Both the position numbers and the translations under genes were made by a program. A DNA stretch of 64,000 bases. Origin: Flavobacterium sp. MK4S-17. Its GTDB lineage: Bacteria > Bacteroidota > Bacteroidia > Flavobacteriales > Flavobacteriaceae. Location: contig NZ_WWEP01000035.1 in the NCBI RefSeq assembly GCF_009848495.1, positions 1-64,000 on the forward strand, in the 5' to 3' direction. This document shows positions 8,495 to 17,119 of this stretch, piece by piece; the first letter of the stretch is position 1, and every line of letters begins with the position of its first letter. The notes under the pieces were generated by a model, which did not search any database, was not told the origin of the DNA, and saw only the letters and a list, made by a program, of their open reading frames with translations.

Positions 8495-9893
8495 AGGTAT
8501 TGCCTTTATGGCTGCATTGTTTTTTGCCGGTACTTTAACCCTGCAGGCGCAGGAAATAATTAAAGACCAGGAATCTGCTAAAGACAGTGTTAAGCCAACT
8601 GCCAAAAAAGGCAGGATTAAAGTAGATGGTGTTGTAGCTGTAGTGGGCGATTATGTTGTTCTGGATTCTGACGTTGACATGATGTACAGGGAGTACCAGG
8701 CCCAAAACATACCTGTTAAGGACATAAGCCGCTGCCAGATGCTGGGCAAGCTGATGGAAGATAAGCTATATGCGCACCAGGCTATACAGGATAGTATTAT
8801 AGTAAGTGATGCCGAGATAAATGACTACCTGGACAGGCAGATAGATAATTTTGTAGAGCGTTTGGGTTCTGTAGATAAAATGGTTGCTTATTTCAAGAAA
8901 AAAAATCTTGAGGCTTTTAAAACTGACCTCTATGAGATTATCAAAACCAATAAGCTTATAGAGCAGATGCAAAAGAAAATTGTTGATGAGGTGGAAATAA
9001 CCCCCGAAGAGGTAAGACAGTTTTTTGCCAATATCAAAAAAGATGAGCTTCCGGTTTTTGGTGCAGAGATGGAAGTTGCCCAGATTGTTATAACGCCTGA
9101 AGTTTCACAGGAAGAAAAGCAAAAGGTAATTGACAAACTAAAGCAGATTAAAAAGGAAGTTCAGGATGGTGCAAGCTTTTACAGTAAGGCAGTATTATAT
9201 TCTGAAGATAAGGGAACACTATCAAGGGGTGGTTTTATTAAAATGAATAGGAAGTCTATGCTGGTTAAGGAGTTTAAGGAAGCGGCTTTCAGCACGGATG
9301 AAGGACAAATATCTGAACCTTTTGAAACGGAATATGGATTTCATATTATTTACGTAGAAAAAATAAGGGGGCAGGAGCTTGATGTAAGGCATATATTAAT
9401 GAAGCCAAAAGTAACGCCGGAGGCATTAAAGGCTGCAAAGGAAAAAATTGAACAGATAAGGAACAGGATAATAGCCGGTGAAATATCTTTTGAAGATGCA
9501 GCGCGTTCAGAATCTGATGAAAAGGAAACCCGTAACAGCGGAGGGCTTTTATTAAACCCGCGTACGCTGGAAACAAGGTTTGAACTTACAAAGATGGATC
9601 CAACACTTTATAATGATATAGCCGACCTTAAAGATAACGAGATTTCATTACCTATATATGAGGAAGATGCCGCATCAGGGCAGCGCTACAAAATCATGAC
9701 TGTTTTAAACCGTTATGATGAGCACGTTGCCGATTATGCCAAGGATTATACTAAAATTAAAGACCTTGCTCTTAAAGAAAAGCAGCTAAAAGCTATAGGT
9801 AAATGGAGTGATGAAAAAATAAAGGAAACCTATATAAAAGTTAATGGTGAATACCGCGATTGTGAGTTTGCCAATAACTGGGTTAAAAAATAA
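8478..9893 (+). CDS. SurA-like periplasmic peptidyl-prolyl isomerase
   Basis: 471 residues from the start at 8478. The in-frame ATG at 8454 is less likely because the signal peptide (MKFINKGIAFMAALFFAGTL, cleavage near LQAQ) begins at the ninth codon. After it come a SurA N-terminal chaperone domain (VDGVVAVVGDYVVLDSDVD, about 35-200) and two parvulin domains: about 200-300 (VAQIVITP ... YGFHIIYV) and about 305-400 (VRHILMKP onward). SurA-type proteins chaperone beta-barrel proteins to the BAM complex. Third foldase gene of the operon, followed 63 bp downstream by moxR. Confidence 0.88.
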   Translation: MKFINKGIAFMAALFFAGTLTLQAQEIIKDQESAKDSVKPTAKKGRIKVDGVVAVVGDYVVLDSDVDMMYREYQAQNIPVKDISRCQMLGKLMEDKLYAHQAIQDSIIVSDAEINDYLDRQIDNFVERLGSVDKMVAYFKKKNLEAFKTDLYEIIKTNKLIEQMQKKIVDEVEITPEEVRQFFANIKKDELPVFGAEMEVAQIVITPEVSQEEKQKVIDKLKQIKKEVQDGASFYSKAVLYSEDKGTLSRGGFIKMNRKSMLVKEFKEAAFSTDEGQISEPFETEYGFHIIYVEKIRGQELDVRHILMKPKVTPEALKAAKEKIEQIRNRIIAGEISFEDAARSESDEKETRNSGGLLLNPRTLETRFELTKMDPTLYNDIADLKDNEISLPIYEEDAASGQRYKIMTVLNRYDEHVADYAKDYTKIKDLALKEKQLKAIGKWSDEKIKETYIKVNGEYRDCEFANNWVKK

Positions 9894-9956
9894 CCTGCTA
9901 AAATATTATTTATTAAGTTTGACAGCTTCATTCTTAATTAACTATAAACCTATACT

Positions 9957-10910
9957 ATGTCAGACGTAGCAGCCATACAGAATTTAGTGCAGAAGCAAAA
10001 AATGCTTAAGCAGGAGATAGCAAAAGTTATTGTAGGCCAGGAGGAAGTAATAAACCAGATTGTACTCAGCATTTTTTCAGGTGGGCATGCCCTGCTTGTA
10101 GGAGTACCCGGTTTGGCTAAAACACTTATGGTAAATACAATTTCGCAGGCATTGGGGCTTGATTTTAAAAGAATCCAGTTTACACCCGATTTAATGCCGT
10201 CTGATATATTGGGCAGCGAGATATTGGATGAAAACCGCCAGTTTAAATTTATTAAAGGGCCTATCTTCTCTAATATTATCCTTGCGGATGAGATAAACCG
10301 TACACCGCCTAAAACACAGGCTGCACTGCTTGAAGCCATGCAGGAAAAGGCGGTAACCATAGCAGGGCACCACCATAAGCTTTCATTGCCTTATTTTGTA
10401 CTGGCTACACAAAACCCCATAGAGCAGGAGGGTACTTACCCGTTACCGGAGGCCCAGCTTGACCGCTTTATGTTTGCCATAAAACTGGAATATCCCACAT
10501 TTGCCGAAGAAGTGCAGGTGGTTAAAAGTACCACTACAGATACTTCGGCTACTATAACCCCGCTTTTTACTGCACAGGAAATTATAGACTTCCAGCAGTT
10601 AATACGCAGGATACCTGTTCCTGATAATGTAATTGAATATGCCGTTACGCTTGTGGGCAAAACCAGGCCGGGCAGCGGGCTCGCAAATGAATTTGTAAAC
10701 ACTTACCTTGATTGGGGCGCAGGGCCCAGAGCTTCGCAAAGCCTTGTCCTGGCAGCCAAGACCCATGCAGCGCTTAATGGAAAGTATTCGCCGGATATAG
10801 AAGACGTACAGGCAGTTGCCACGGGGATTTTAAGGCACCGCATTATTAAAAATTACAAAGCTGATGCTGAAGGTATCAGTGAAGAAGAAATAATAAAAAA
10901 GCTGTTTTAA
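9957..10910 (+). CDS. MoxR family AAA+ ATPase
   Basis: 317 residues. Walker A GVPGLAKT (49-56), Walker B ending in ADEINR (110-115), a sensor region around LATQNPIEQEGTYPLPEAQLDRF and a C-terminal lid domain match MoxR ATPases. These usually act with VWA-domain proteins as chaperones assembling metal centres or complexes, but no VWA or DUF58 gene follows here: a terminator comes directly after the stop. Its position behind the periplasmic foldase genes, 63 bp downstream, suggests cotranscription with them. The client is unknown. Confidence 0.92.
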   Translation: MSDVAAIQNLVQKQKMLKQEIAKVIVGQEEVINQIVLSIFSGGHALLVGVPGLAKTLMVNTISQALGLDFKRIQFTPDLMPSDILGSEILDENRQFKFIKGPIFSNIILADEINRTPPKTQAALLEAMQEKAVTIAGHHHKLSLPYFVLATQNPIEQEGTYPLPEAQLDRFMFAIKLEYPTFAEEVQVVKSTTTDTSATITPLFTAQEIIDFQQLIRRIPVPDNVIEYAVTLVGKTRPGSGLANEFVNTYLDWGAGPRASQSLVLAAKTHAALNGKYSPDIEDVQAVATGILRHRIIKNYKADAEGISEEEIIKKLF

Positions 10911-10926
10911 TTAACAGCTTTTTTAT
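10895..10926 (+). terminator. Intrinsic terminator after moxR
   Basis: Inverted repeat AAAAAGCTGTT / AACAGCTTTTT overlapping the moxR stop codon, with a T-rich tail. Confidence 0.8.
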
Positions 10927-11041
10927 TTGCTTATTGGGTAATATATTTCTTTATTGTTATTAAATAGTTGATAAAATTATGTACTAAATAATAAATAGAT
11001 TATTTTTTAGTTATATTTTTACCTTACAACTAAAAACTACA

Positions 11042-11425
11042 ATGAGAAAATTGATTAAGCTATTGCCCGAAGTGTTTTTTATCGGGCTTGGAATTTTTTG
11101 GATAATTGATAACTATACCACATCAGGTCATATCAATTATATTGCTATTTTATTTACCTGGCTTTTATTCCTGCAATTATTTTATAAGCATAGGGTTTTG
11201 GGCCTTGTATATGGTGTTACTCTCGGATTAATCTCAGCTTACATGATCCTTGCAGTACTTTCAGATTTTTATAAGTATGAAGAAGTTACAACCGGTGCTT
11301 TAAGCTTTTTAGGCATGGCCGGAGGTATATTTATTTTTGGCTTTTTAATGGCATTTGCAATGGTATATAAATATGCCAGGGCAAAAACTATATATAATGA
11401 AAATGAACTGACGGTTACTTTTTAA
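11042..11425 (+). CDS. Small four-helix integral membrane protein, function unknown
   Basis: 127 residues, mostly hydrophobic, with four predicted transmembrane segments at about 8-25, 32-48, 54-78 and 88-112 and a short polar tail. No conserved motif was recognised. It is flanked by terminators on both sides and so forms a single-gene unit. The start at 11042 is preceded by an A/T-rich leader typical of this genome. The gene looks real because it has its own strong terminator and hydrophobic periodicity, but no function can be assigned. Confidence 0.7.
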   Translation: MRKLIKLLPEVFFIGLGIFWIIDNYTTSGHINYIAILFTWLLFLQLFYKHRVLGLVYGVTLGLISAYMILAVLSDFYKYEEVTTGALSFLGMAGGIFIFGFLMAFAMVYKYARAKTIYNENELTVTF

Positions 11426-11446
11426 GTGATAATCGGCATTAAAACA

Positions 11447-11481
11447 AAAAACACTGTAAATAAAGCTTTACAGTGTTTTTT
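11447..11481 (+). terminator. Intrinsic terminator after the small membrane protein gene
   Basis: 10-bp stem ACACTGTAAA / TTTACAGTGT (11451-11460 and 11467-11476) followed by a T-run. The next 220 bases up to 11704 are very AT-rich and hold no gene. Confidence 0.85.
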
Positions 11482-11704
11482 GTTTTTAATAGATTTATTT
11501 ATAAATCATCAATATAAATTTCATATTTTGATAATTCCTAAAAAAAACGTTTCATATCTTAAATAAATTACATTTTATTCATCAAAATAGAATGTTTCCA
11601 AATAATATTTCCATTAAACTAAAGAAACGCTAAAAATTTTTTAATTGATTTAAGAATTAGTAAATTTACAGACTTTTTAAACAAATGAACAAAAATTACT
11701 TACT

Positions 11705-13987
11705 ATGGCTTTTGATATTGAAATGATCAAAAAGGTGTATGCCAATATGGCCGGGCGTGTGGATAAAGCACGGGAACTTGTTGGCCGTCCGCTTACACTT
11801 TCCGAAAAGATTTTATATTCACACTTATGGGAGGGCACTCCATCCCAGGCTTTTACAAGAGGGAAGGACTATGTAGATTTTGCCCCGGACAGGGTGGCCT
11901 GCCAGGATGCAACGGCTCAAATGGCACTGCTGCAGTTTATGCATGCAGGTAAAGATAAAGTTGCTGTGCCTACAACTGTGCACTGCGACCACCTTATACA
12001 GGCCAAAATTGATGCTAAAACCGATTTAAAAAGGGCAAAGGAACAAAGTAATGAAGTATTTGATTTCCTTTCTTCAATTTCAAATAAATATGGTATAGGC
12101 TTCTGGAAACCGGGAGCAGGTATTATTCACCAGGTAGTGCTTGAAAACTATGCATTTCCGGGCGGTATGATGATAGGTACTGACTCTCACACTGTTAATG
12201 CGGGCGGACTTGGTATGGTTGCCATTGGTGTGGGTGGTGCCGACGCTGTAGATGTTATGAGCGGTATGGCATGGGAACTTAAATTTCCTAAACTGATTGG
12301 GGTTAAACTTACAGGAAAGCTAAGTGGCTGGACTGCCCCTAAAGACGTTATACTTAAAGTAGCCGGCATACTTACCGTAAAAGGTGGTACGGGTGCTATT
12401 ATTGAATATTTTGGTGAAGGTGCAAGGGCTATGTCATGTACAGGTAAAGGCACAATATGTAACATGGGTGCAGAGGTAGGGGCAACAACATCTACTTTCG
12501 GGTATGATGAGTCTATGGACCGTTACCTTCGTGCTACCAACAGGGCCGATGTAGCTGATGAAGCTGCTAAAATGGCTGACTACCTTACTGCTGATAAAGA
12601 GGTTTATGAAAGCCCTGAAAAATATTTTGACCAGGTTATTGAAATAAATCTTTCTGAGCTTGAGCCGCACCTTAATGGGCCTTTCACTCCCGATTTGGCT
12701 ACGCCAATATCTAAAATGAGGGAAGAAGCCACTAAAAATGACTGGCCTTTAAATGTACAGGTGGGCCTTATAGGTTCTTGTACTAACTCTTCTTACGAAG
12801 ATATATCACGTTCTGTATCTATTGCACAGCAGGCAGCCGATAAAAAGCTTAAGCCTAAGGCTAAGTTTACCATTACCCCTGGTTCTGAACAGGTGCGTTA
12901 TACTATAGAGCGCGACGGCTTTATTGATACATTTGATAAAATAGGCGCAACTGTGTTTGCAAATGCATGCGGCCCATGTATTGGTATGTGGGACAGGGAA
13001 GGTGCTGAAAAAGAAGAGCGTAATACTATTGTACACTCGTTTAACAGGAACTTTTCCAAGCGTGCAGACGGTAACCCTAATACACTGGCATTTGTAGGTT
13101 CGCCTGAGCTTGTAACGGCACTTGCCATTGCAGGAGATTTAGGTTTTAACCCTTTAACAGACAAACTTATTAATGAAGAAGGTGAGGAAGTAATGCTGGA
13201 TGAGCCGACAGGCCATGAATTGCCTCCGAAAGGTTTTGCAGTTGATGACCCAGGCTATCAGGCACCGGCTGAAGACGGTTCTAAAGTCCAGGTAAAAGTA
13301 AGCCCTGAATCAGAACGTTTACAGCTTTTAGCACCGTTTGATCCATGGAATGGCGATAATATAATGGGTGCTAAGCTGCTTATTAAAGCATTTGGTAAAT
13401 GTACTACCGACCATATTTCAATGGCAGGCCCCTGGCTGCGTTTCCGCGGGCATCTTGATAATATTTCCAACAATATGCTTATTGGCGCGGTAAATGCCTT
13501 TAACATGAAAACAAACCTGGTTAAAAACCAGTTAACAGGTGAATATGATGCTGTGCCGGCAGTACAGCGTGCTTATAAAGCAGCAGGAATACCTACCGTT
13601 GTTGTGGGCGACCATAACTATGGCGAAGGTTCAAGCCGCGAGCATGCTGCTATGGAGCCAAGGCATTTGGGAGTTAAAGTTGTTATTGTAAAATCGTTTG
13701 CACGTATTCATGAAACCAACCTTAAAAAGCAGGGTATGCTTGCGCTTACATTTGCTAATGAGGCGGATTATGACAAAATACAGGAAAATGATACATTTAA
13801 CTTTACCGACCTTAAAGAGTTTGCACCTGACAGGCAGATAACTATTGAGGTAGTTCATGATGACGGATCTAAAGATACTATTATAGCTAACCATAGCTAC
13901 AATGAAAGCCAAATAGGTTGGTTTGTGGCAGGTTCGGCACTTAACCTTATTGCTGCTGCAAGCAGGGGCGAGGAAGTAAAAGCTTAA
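11705..13987 (+). CDS. acn: Aconitate hydratase (mitochondrial-type)
   Basis: 760 residues, close to the length of mitochondrial-type aconitases and shorter than AcnA or AcnB of enterobacteria. The [4Fe-4S] ligands are visible as Cys359 (GSCTNSS) and Cys422/Cys425 (ACGPCIG). Other landmarks are GTDSHT (158-163), the C-terminal swivel domain (about 560-700) and the [15 protein letters not shown] segment with its catalytic Ser/Arg. It interconverts citrate and isocitrate in the TCA cycle in the cytosol. It is monocistronic, with a terminator downstream. Start at 11705 (MAFDIEMI). Confidence 0.96.
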   Translation: MAFDIEMIKKVYANMAGRVDKARELVGRPLTLSEKILYSHLWEGTPSQAFTRGKDYVDFAPDRVACQDATAQMALLQFMHAGKDKVAVPTTVHCDHLIQAKIDAKTDLKRAKEQSNEVFDFLSSISNKYGIGFWKPGAGIIHQVVLENYAFPGGMMIGTDSHTVNAGGLGMVAIGVGGADAVDVMSGMAWELKFPKLIGVKLTGKLSGWTAPKDVILKVAGILTVKGGTGAIIEYFGEGARAMSCTGKGTICNMGAEVGATTSTFGYDESMDRYLRATNRADVADEAAKMADYLTADKEVYESPEKYFDQVIEINLSELEPHLNGPFTPDLATPISKMREEATKNDWPLNVQVGLIGSCTNSSYEDISRSVSIAQQAADKKLKPKAKFTITPGSEQVRYTIERDGFIDTFDKIGATVFANACGPCIGMWDREGAEKEERNTIVHSFNRNFSKRADGNPNTLAFVGSPELVTALAIAGDLGFNPLTDKLINEEGEEVMLDEPTGHELPPKGFAVDDPGYQAPAEDGSKVQVKVSPESERLQLLAPFDPWNGDNIMGAKLLIKAFGKCTTDHISMAGPWLRFRGHLDNISNNMLIGAVNAFNMKTNLVKNQLTGEYDAVPAVQRAYKAAGIPTVVVGDHNYGEGSSREHAAMEPRHLGVKVVIVKSFARIHETNLKKQGMLALTFANEADYDKIQENDTFNFTDLKEFAPDRQITIEVVHDDGSKDTIIANHSYNESQIGWFVAGSALNLIAAASRGEEVKA

Positions 13988-14010
13988 TAATTTTTAGTTT
14001 ATATAGTGGT

Positions 14011-14044
14011 AAAAACTCCCAATTGAAAGATTGGGAGTTTTTTT
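14011..14044 (+). terminator. Intrinsic terminator after aconitase
   Basis: Stem AAAAACTCCCAA / TTGGGAGTTTTT around loop TTGAAAGA, followed by further T. It marks the left edge of the restriction-modification island. Confidence 0.9.
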
Positions 14045-14067
14045 GTTAATAATATTACTCATAAAGG

Positions 14068-14098
14068 TTGATACTTTCAATGCAGAAAGCTATTTTTA
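14068..14098 (+). promoter_or_regulatory. Candidate promoter of the restriction-modification operon
   Basis: TTG (14068-14070), 20 bp, TATTTTTA (14091-14098): one mismatch (final A instead of G) to the Bacteroidetes -33/-7 consensus. It ends 25 bp before the methylase ATG. Confidence 0.5.
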
Positions 14099-14123
14099 AA
14101 GTATGTTTATTTAAAACTAATAT

Positions 14124-15044
14124 ATGACAACTAAATTGGCAAAACCCTTTTTGAAATGGGCTGGAGGGAAAACACAATTACTAAATACTATTCATGATAA
14201 TTTGCCCAAAGGCTTTTTAAATCAGAAGTTTAGTTATATTGAGCCTTTTGTTGGCAGTGGAGCAGTCTTGTTTTCGGTGCTTAATAATTTTCCTAAAATT
14301 GAGAGGGCTATAATTAATGATATTAATCCAGATTTAACTAATGTATACAGAGTAATAGCATCATATCCTTCGGAGTTGATTTCTATCTTGAAAATTTTTC
14401 AGGCAGAATACCATGAGTTGTCAACAAACGATTTAAAAAAGAAGGAATATTATATTGAAAAAAGAACGCTATTTAATATTCGTTCAGAAGATAATATCAT
14501 CCAAGCAGCGCTATTTATATTTTTAAATAGGAGTTGTTTCAACGGTTTATATCGTGTAAATAGAAACAATCAGTTTAATGTGCCTATTGGTAGTTACAAG
14601 AAGCCAATGATTTGTGATGAGAATAATATATTAAATGTAAGTAAAGCATTGCAAAGAGTTGAAATATTTACAGGAGATTATCAAACTATTTTGCAATATG
14701 TAGAGAGACCTGCTTTCTTTTATTTTGATCCCCCATACAAGCCGTTGAGTAATACATCTAGTTTTAACTCTTATGCTAAAGAAGAATTTGGAGATTATGA
14801 ACAAATTCGATTGAGAGATTTTTGTAGAAAGCTTGATTCATTAGATCATTATTGGATGCTTAGTAATTCGGACGTTAGAAATAATGAGGTAAATGACAAT
14901 TTTTTTGACGATATTTATTGTGAATTTAATATTTCTCGAGTAAGTGCCAGAAGAACCATTAACGCAAATCCAGCAAAAAGAGGCAGGCTCACAGAACTAC
15001 TAATAACTAATTATAATAATGAACAAGCTTTGTCAATTGCTTAA
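14124..15044 (+). CDS. DpnM/Dam-type DNA adenine N6-methyltransferase (predicted GATC)
   Basis: 306 residues, alpha-class Dam family. Visible motifs: KWAGGK (11-16), the SAM-binding segment PFVGSGAV (41-48), and catalytic FDPPY (201-205). It would methylate adenine in double-stranded recognition sites and protect the host from the adjacent DpnII-like nuclease, which implies GATC specificity by association. First gene of a four-gene overlapping operon; its last 26 bp overlap the endonuclease gene. The DNA is noticeably more AT-rich than neighbouring housekeeping genes and uses AGA for Arg far more often than AGG, indicating acquisition. Confidence 0.93.
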   Translation: MTTKLAKPFLKWAGGKTQLLNTIHDNLPKGFLNQKFSYIEPFVGSGAVLFSVLNNFPKIERAIINDINPDLTNVYRVIASYPSELISILKIFQAEYHELSTNDLKKKEYYIEKRTLFNIRSEDNIIQAALFIFLNRSCFNGLYRVNRNNQFNVPIGSYKKPMICDENNILNVSKALQRVEIFTGDYQTILQYVERPAFFYFDPPYKPLSNTSSFNSYAKEEFGDYEQIRLRDFCRKLDSLDHYWMLSNSDVRNNEVNDNFFDDIYCEFNISRVSARRTINANPAKRGRLTELLITNYNNEQALSIA

Positions 15045-15927
15045 TATTCAAAATGAAGATGATTTGTTTGAAAGTATAACAAACACTTTTAAAGAAAAAA
15101 TTACTCAATGGGATTATTTTGTTAATTGGAAAAAAGTTTTAGCTAATATAGCTCCTATTGAAAAAGAACTACATCTATTAAATTTTCTTATAGGTAAGGA
15201 TGATATAGAAACAGAGGTTTTTAACTTAATAAAAGAATATCCAAAAATTGTTAAGACATTTCCAGTATTGATAGCTATTAGGGAGTTATCGGTTGATGTT
15301 TTAATTGATACTTCGGATTTCATATATAAAAAATATAATTTTAATTGTGAAATAACCGATGAGATCTGTATTGATCTTACGGAATTTTTTATTCATTCGG
15401 GTTTAGCAGATTTAATTAAAAGTAAGCATGTTACTAACTTTGTTGATTACGTTTTGGGTGTAGAGGTTGGTCTCGATAGTAATGGGAGGAAGAATAGAGG
15501 AGGATCGTTAATGGAGGCAATTGTAGAAAAATATGTTCAAGAAACTTGTGAAGAGATGGATATAGCCTACATACCTCAAGCAACTACATCAAAAATAAAA
15601 GATACATGGGGTATAGAAATCCAAGTTGATAAATCATCGAGACAATTAGATTTTGCTATAAATAAAAATGGTCAGCTTTATTTTATTGAGTGTAATTTTT
15701 ATGGAGGTGGAGGTTCTAAACTAAAATCTACTGCGACGGAATATGTAAAAATGCATGAAACATGGAATGCTCAAAATATATTTTTTATTTGGATAACTGA
15801 CGGGGCAGGTTGGAAGACTGCTTTAAAACCATTGAGGGAATATTTCGATAAAACAGATTTTTTATTAAATTTAGAAATGTTAAAAAATGGAGTTTTAAAA
15901 GAAATACCACAATATAATGGCTTGTAA
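15019..15927 (+). CDS. DpnII/MboI-family type II restriction endonuclease (predicted GATC)
   Basis: 302 residues. The segment GLDSNGRKNRGGSLME (151-166) is characteristic of the DpnII/MboI family, and a PD-(D/E)XK-like core is seen around Asp211 (RQLDF) and Glu224 (FIECN), followed by a glycine-rich FYGGGGSKLKS. The family cuts unmethylated GATC. Translation is coupled to the methylase by a 26-bp overlap, and the stop overlaps the next small gene by 11 bp. In 15061-15120, 13 of 60 bases are G or C, well below the flanking genes. Confident family call; exact site inferred. Confidence 0.92.
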   Translation: MNKLCQLLNIQNEDDLFESITNTFKEKITQWDYFVNWKKVLANIAPIEKELHLLNFLIGKDDIETEVFNLIKEYPKIVKTFPVLIAIRELSVDVLIDTSDFIYKKYNFNCEITDEICIDLTEFFIHSGLADLIKSKHVTNFVDYVLGVEVGLDSNGRKNRGGSLMEAIVEKYVQETCEEMDIAYIPQATTSKIKDTWGIEIQVDKSSRQLDFAINKNGQLYFIECNFYGGGGSKLKSTATEYVKMHETWNAQNIFFIWITDGAGWKTALKPLREYFDKTDFLLNLEMLKNGVLKEIPQYNGL

Positions 15928-16183
15928 AAAAGAACACTCACATACTGATACAATTGTAGAGGAATTACCTATAGACCAAGGTGGAGTAGGTAGACATAAA
16001 TGTGCCTCTTGTGCATATGAAGCAGGTTACAAATATGGTTTATTGCGAGCAGAAAATATTAATTTAGAAAGCATCCTTGATAATATTGAGGAAAGCCAAA
16101 AGGGACAACGAAGACATAGAAGCCCTCACGCAGCATACTCTTTAGGATATTATCATGGTGTACTCGATAGCTACCAGTCATAA
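15917..16183 (+). CDS. 88-residue protein with internal RH..AY..GY..G duplication, part of the restriction-modification operon
   Basis: Not recognised as a known family. The protein holds two related segments: GRHKCASCAYEAGYKYG (25-41) and RRHRSPHAAYSLGYYHG (65-81). Arg-His, Ala-Tyr, Gly-Tyr and Gly occupy the same positions in both, but only the first has a CxxC pair (Cys29, Cys32). A third Cys (3) and His8 and His27 are nearby, so metal binding is possible. It starts 11 bp inside the endonuclease gene and its stop overlaps the start of the next methylase (TAATG), so it is translated with the system. It is not an HTH controller protein by motif. Possible roles are accessory or regulatory for the nuclease. 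Confidence 0.75.
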   Translation: MACKKEHSHTDTIVEELPIDQGGVGRHKCASCAYEAGYKYGLLRAENINLESILDNIEESQKGQRRHRSPHAAYSLGYYHGVLDSYQS

Positions 16184-17061
16184 TGCTCATACCTTTTTAT
16201 AAATCAGATGATAAGAATTTTTATTTACTTGAAGGGGATTCAATGTCAATATTGCCAGAGTTCGAGCATAAATTTGATATGATTTTTGCAGATCCTCCTT
16301 ATTTTTTATCTAATAATGGATTATCTATACAAAATGGTAAAATCGTAAGTGTTAATAAAGGAGATTGGGATAAATCACATGGATTTGATTATATTAATAA
16401 TTTTAACAGAAAATGGCTTGCTCTTGTGCGAGACAAAATGAAAGAAGATGCAACTATTTGGATAAGCGGTACAATGCATAATATATTTTCAATAGGGCAA
16501 ATTCTTATCGAATTAAATTTTAAAATACTTAATATAGTTACTTGGGAAAAAAATAACCCTCCTCCTAACTTTTCATGTAGATATTTTACTCACTCAACTG
16601 AACAAATAATTTGGGCTCGTAAAAATGAAAAAGTTCCACATTATTTTAATTATGAATTGATGAAGCATTTGAATGGAAATAAGCAAATGAAAGATGTATG
16701 GAAACTACCAGCAATTGCAAGATGGGAAAAGTCTTGTGGTAAACATCCAACTCAAAAGCCTTTATCTGTACTCACTAGAGTAATTTTAGCTTCTACGAAA
16801 CCTAATGCTTGGATTTTAGATCCTTTTACAGGAAGTTCAACTACTGGTATTGCTGCTAATTTGTCTAATAGGAGATTTCTAGGAATTGATTTGAACGATG
16901 AGTTTCTAAAAATAAGTAAATATAGAAAAATTGAAATTGAGGATCTTAATATTGCAAATCAGTACAGAGAAAAAATAAGTGGGTTTAATTCAAAAAATGA
17001 ATTGAACCTGCTCTTATTAGAAGAGCCTCAAATTAATTATTCTGCAGAGTTAATTTTATAA
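16183..17061 (+). CDS. DpnA-like beta-class DNA adenine methyltransferase
   Basis: 292 residues. Motif order is catalytic ADPPYF (36-41), then KHPTQKP (187-193) and the SAM-binding DPFTGSSTTGIAA (213-225), which is the beta-class order and differs from the alpha-class methylase earlier in the operon. In the DpnII system of Streptococcus the second methylase DpnA can methylate single-stranded DNA and protects incoming transforming DNA; the same role is an inference here. It overlaps the 88-residue gene by 1 bp and is the last gene of the island. The gene order M1-R-orf-M2 differs from dpnM-dpnA-dpnB. Confidence 0.92.
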   Translation: MLIPFYKSDDKNFYLLEGDSMSILPEFEHKFDMIFADPPYFLSNNGLSIQNGKIVSVNKGDWDKSHGFDYINNFNRKWLALVRDKMKEDATIWISGTMHNIFSIGQILIELNFKILNIVTWEKNNPPPNFSCRYFTHSTEQIIWARKNEKVPHYFNYELMKHLNGNKQMKDVWKLPAIARWEKSCGKHPTQKPLSVLTRVILASTKPNAWILDPFTGSSTTGIAANLSNRRFLGIDLNDEFLKISKYRKIEIEDLNIANQYREKISGFNSKNELNLLLLEEPQINYSAELIL

Positions 17062-17090
17062 AAAATCCGCCTTTTCCATAAGACGGATTT
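17061..17090 (-). terminator. Terminator of the GAPDH gene, also at the right edge of the restriction island
   Basis: Imperfect stem AAATCCGTCTT / AAGGCGGATTT read on the minus strand, with a T-run following (TTTTTTATAAAA). It could also slow plus-strand transcription leaving the methylase gene, though there the T-run is missing. Confidence 0.7.
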
Positions 17091-17119
17091 AATTATAAAA
17101 AAGTTAGTTGATTTAACTA

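Noticed and set aside
14044..14123. Direct repeats or att-like ends at the restriction-modification island borders
   Set aside because: The left border and the right border (17040-17110) were compared by eye; no matching repeat longer than a few AT-rich bases was found.
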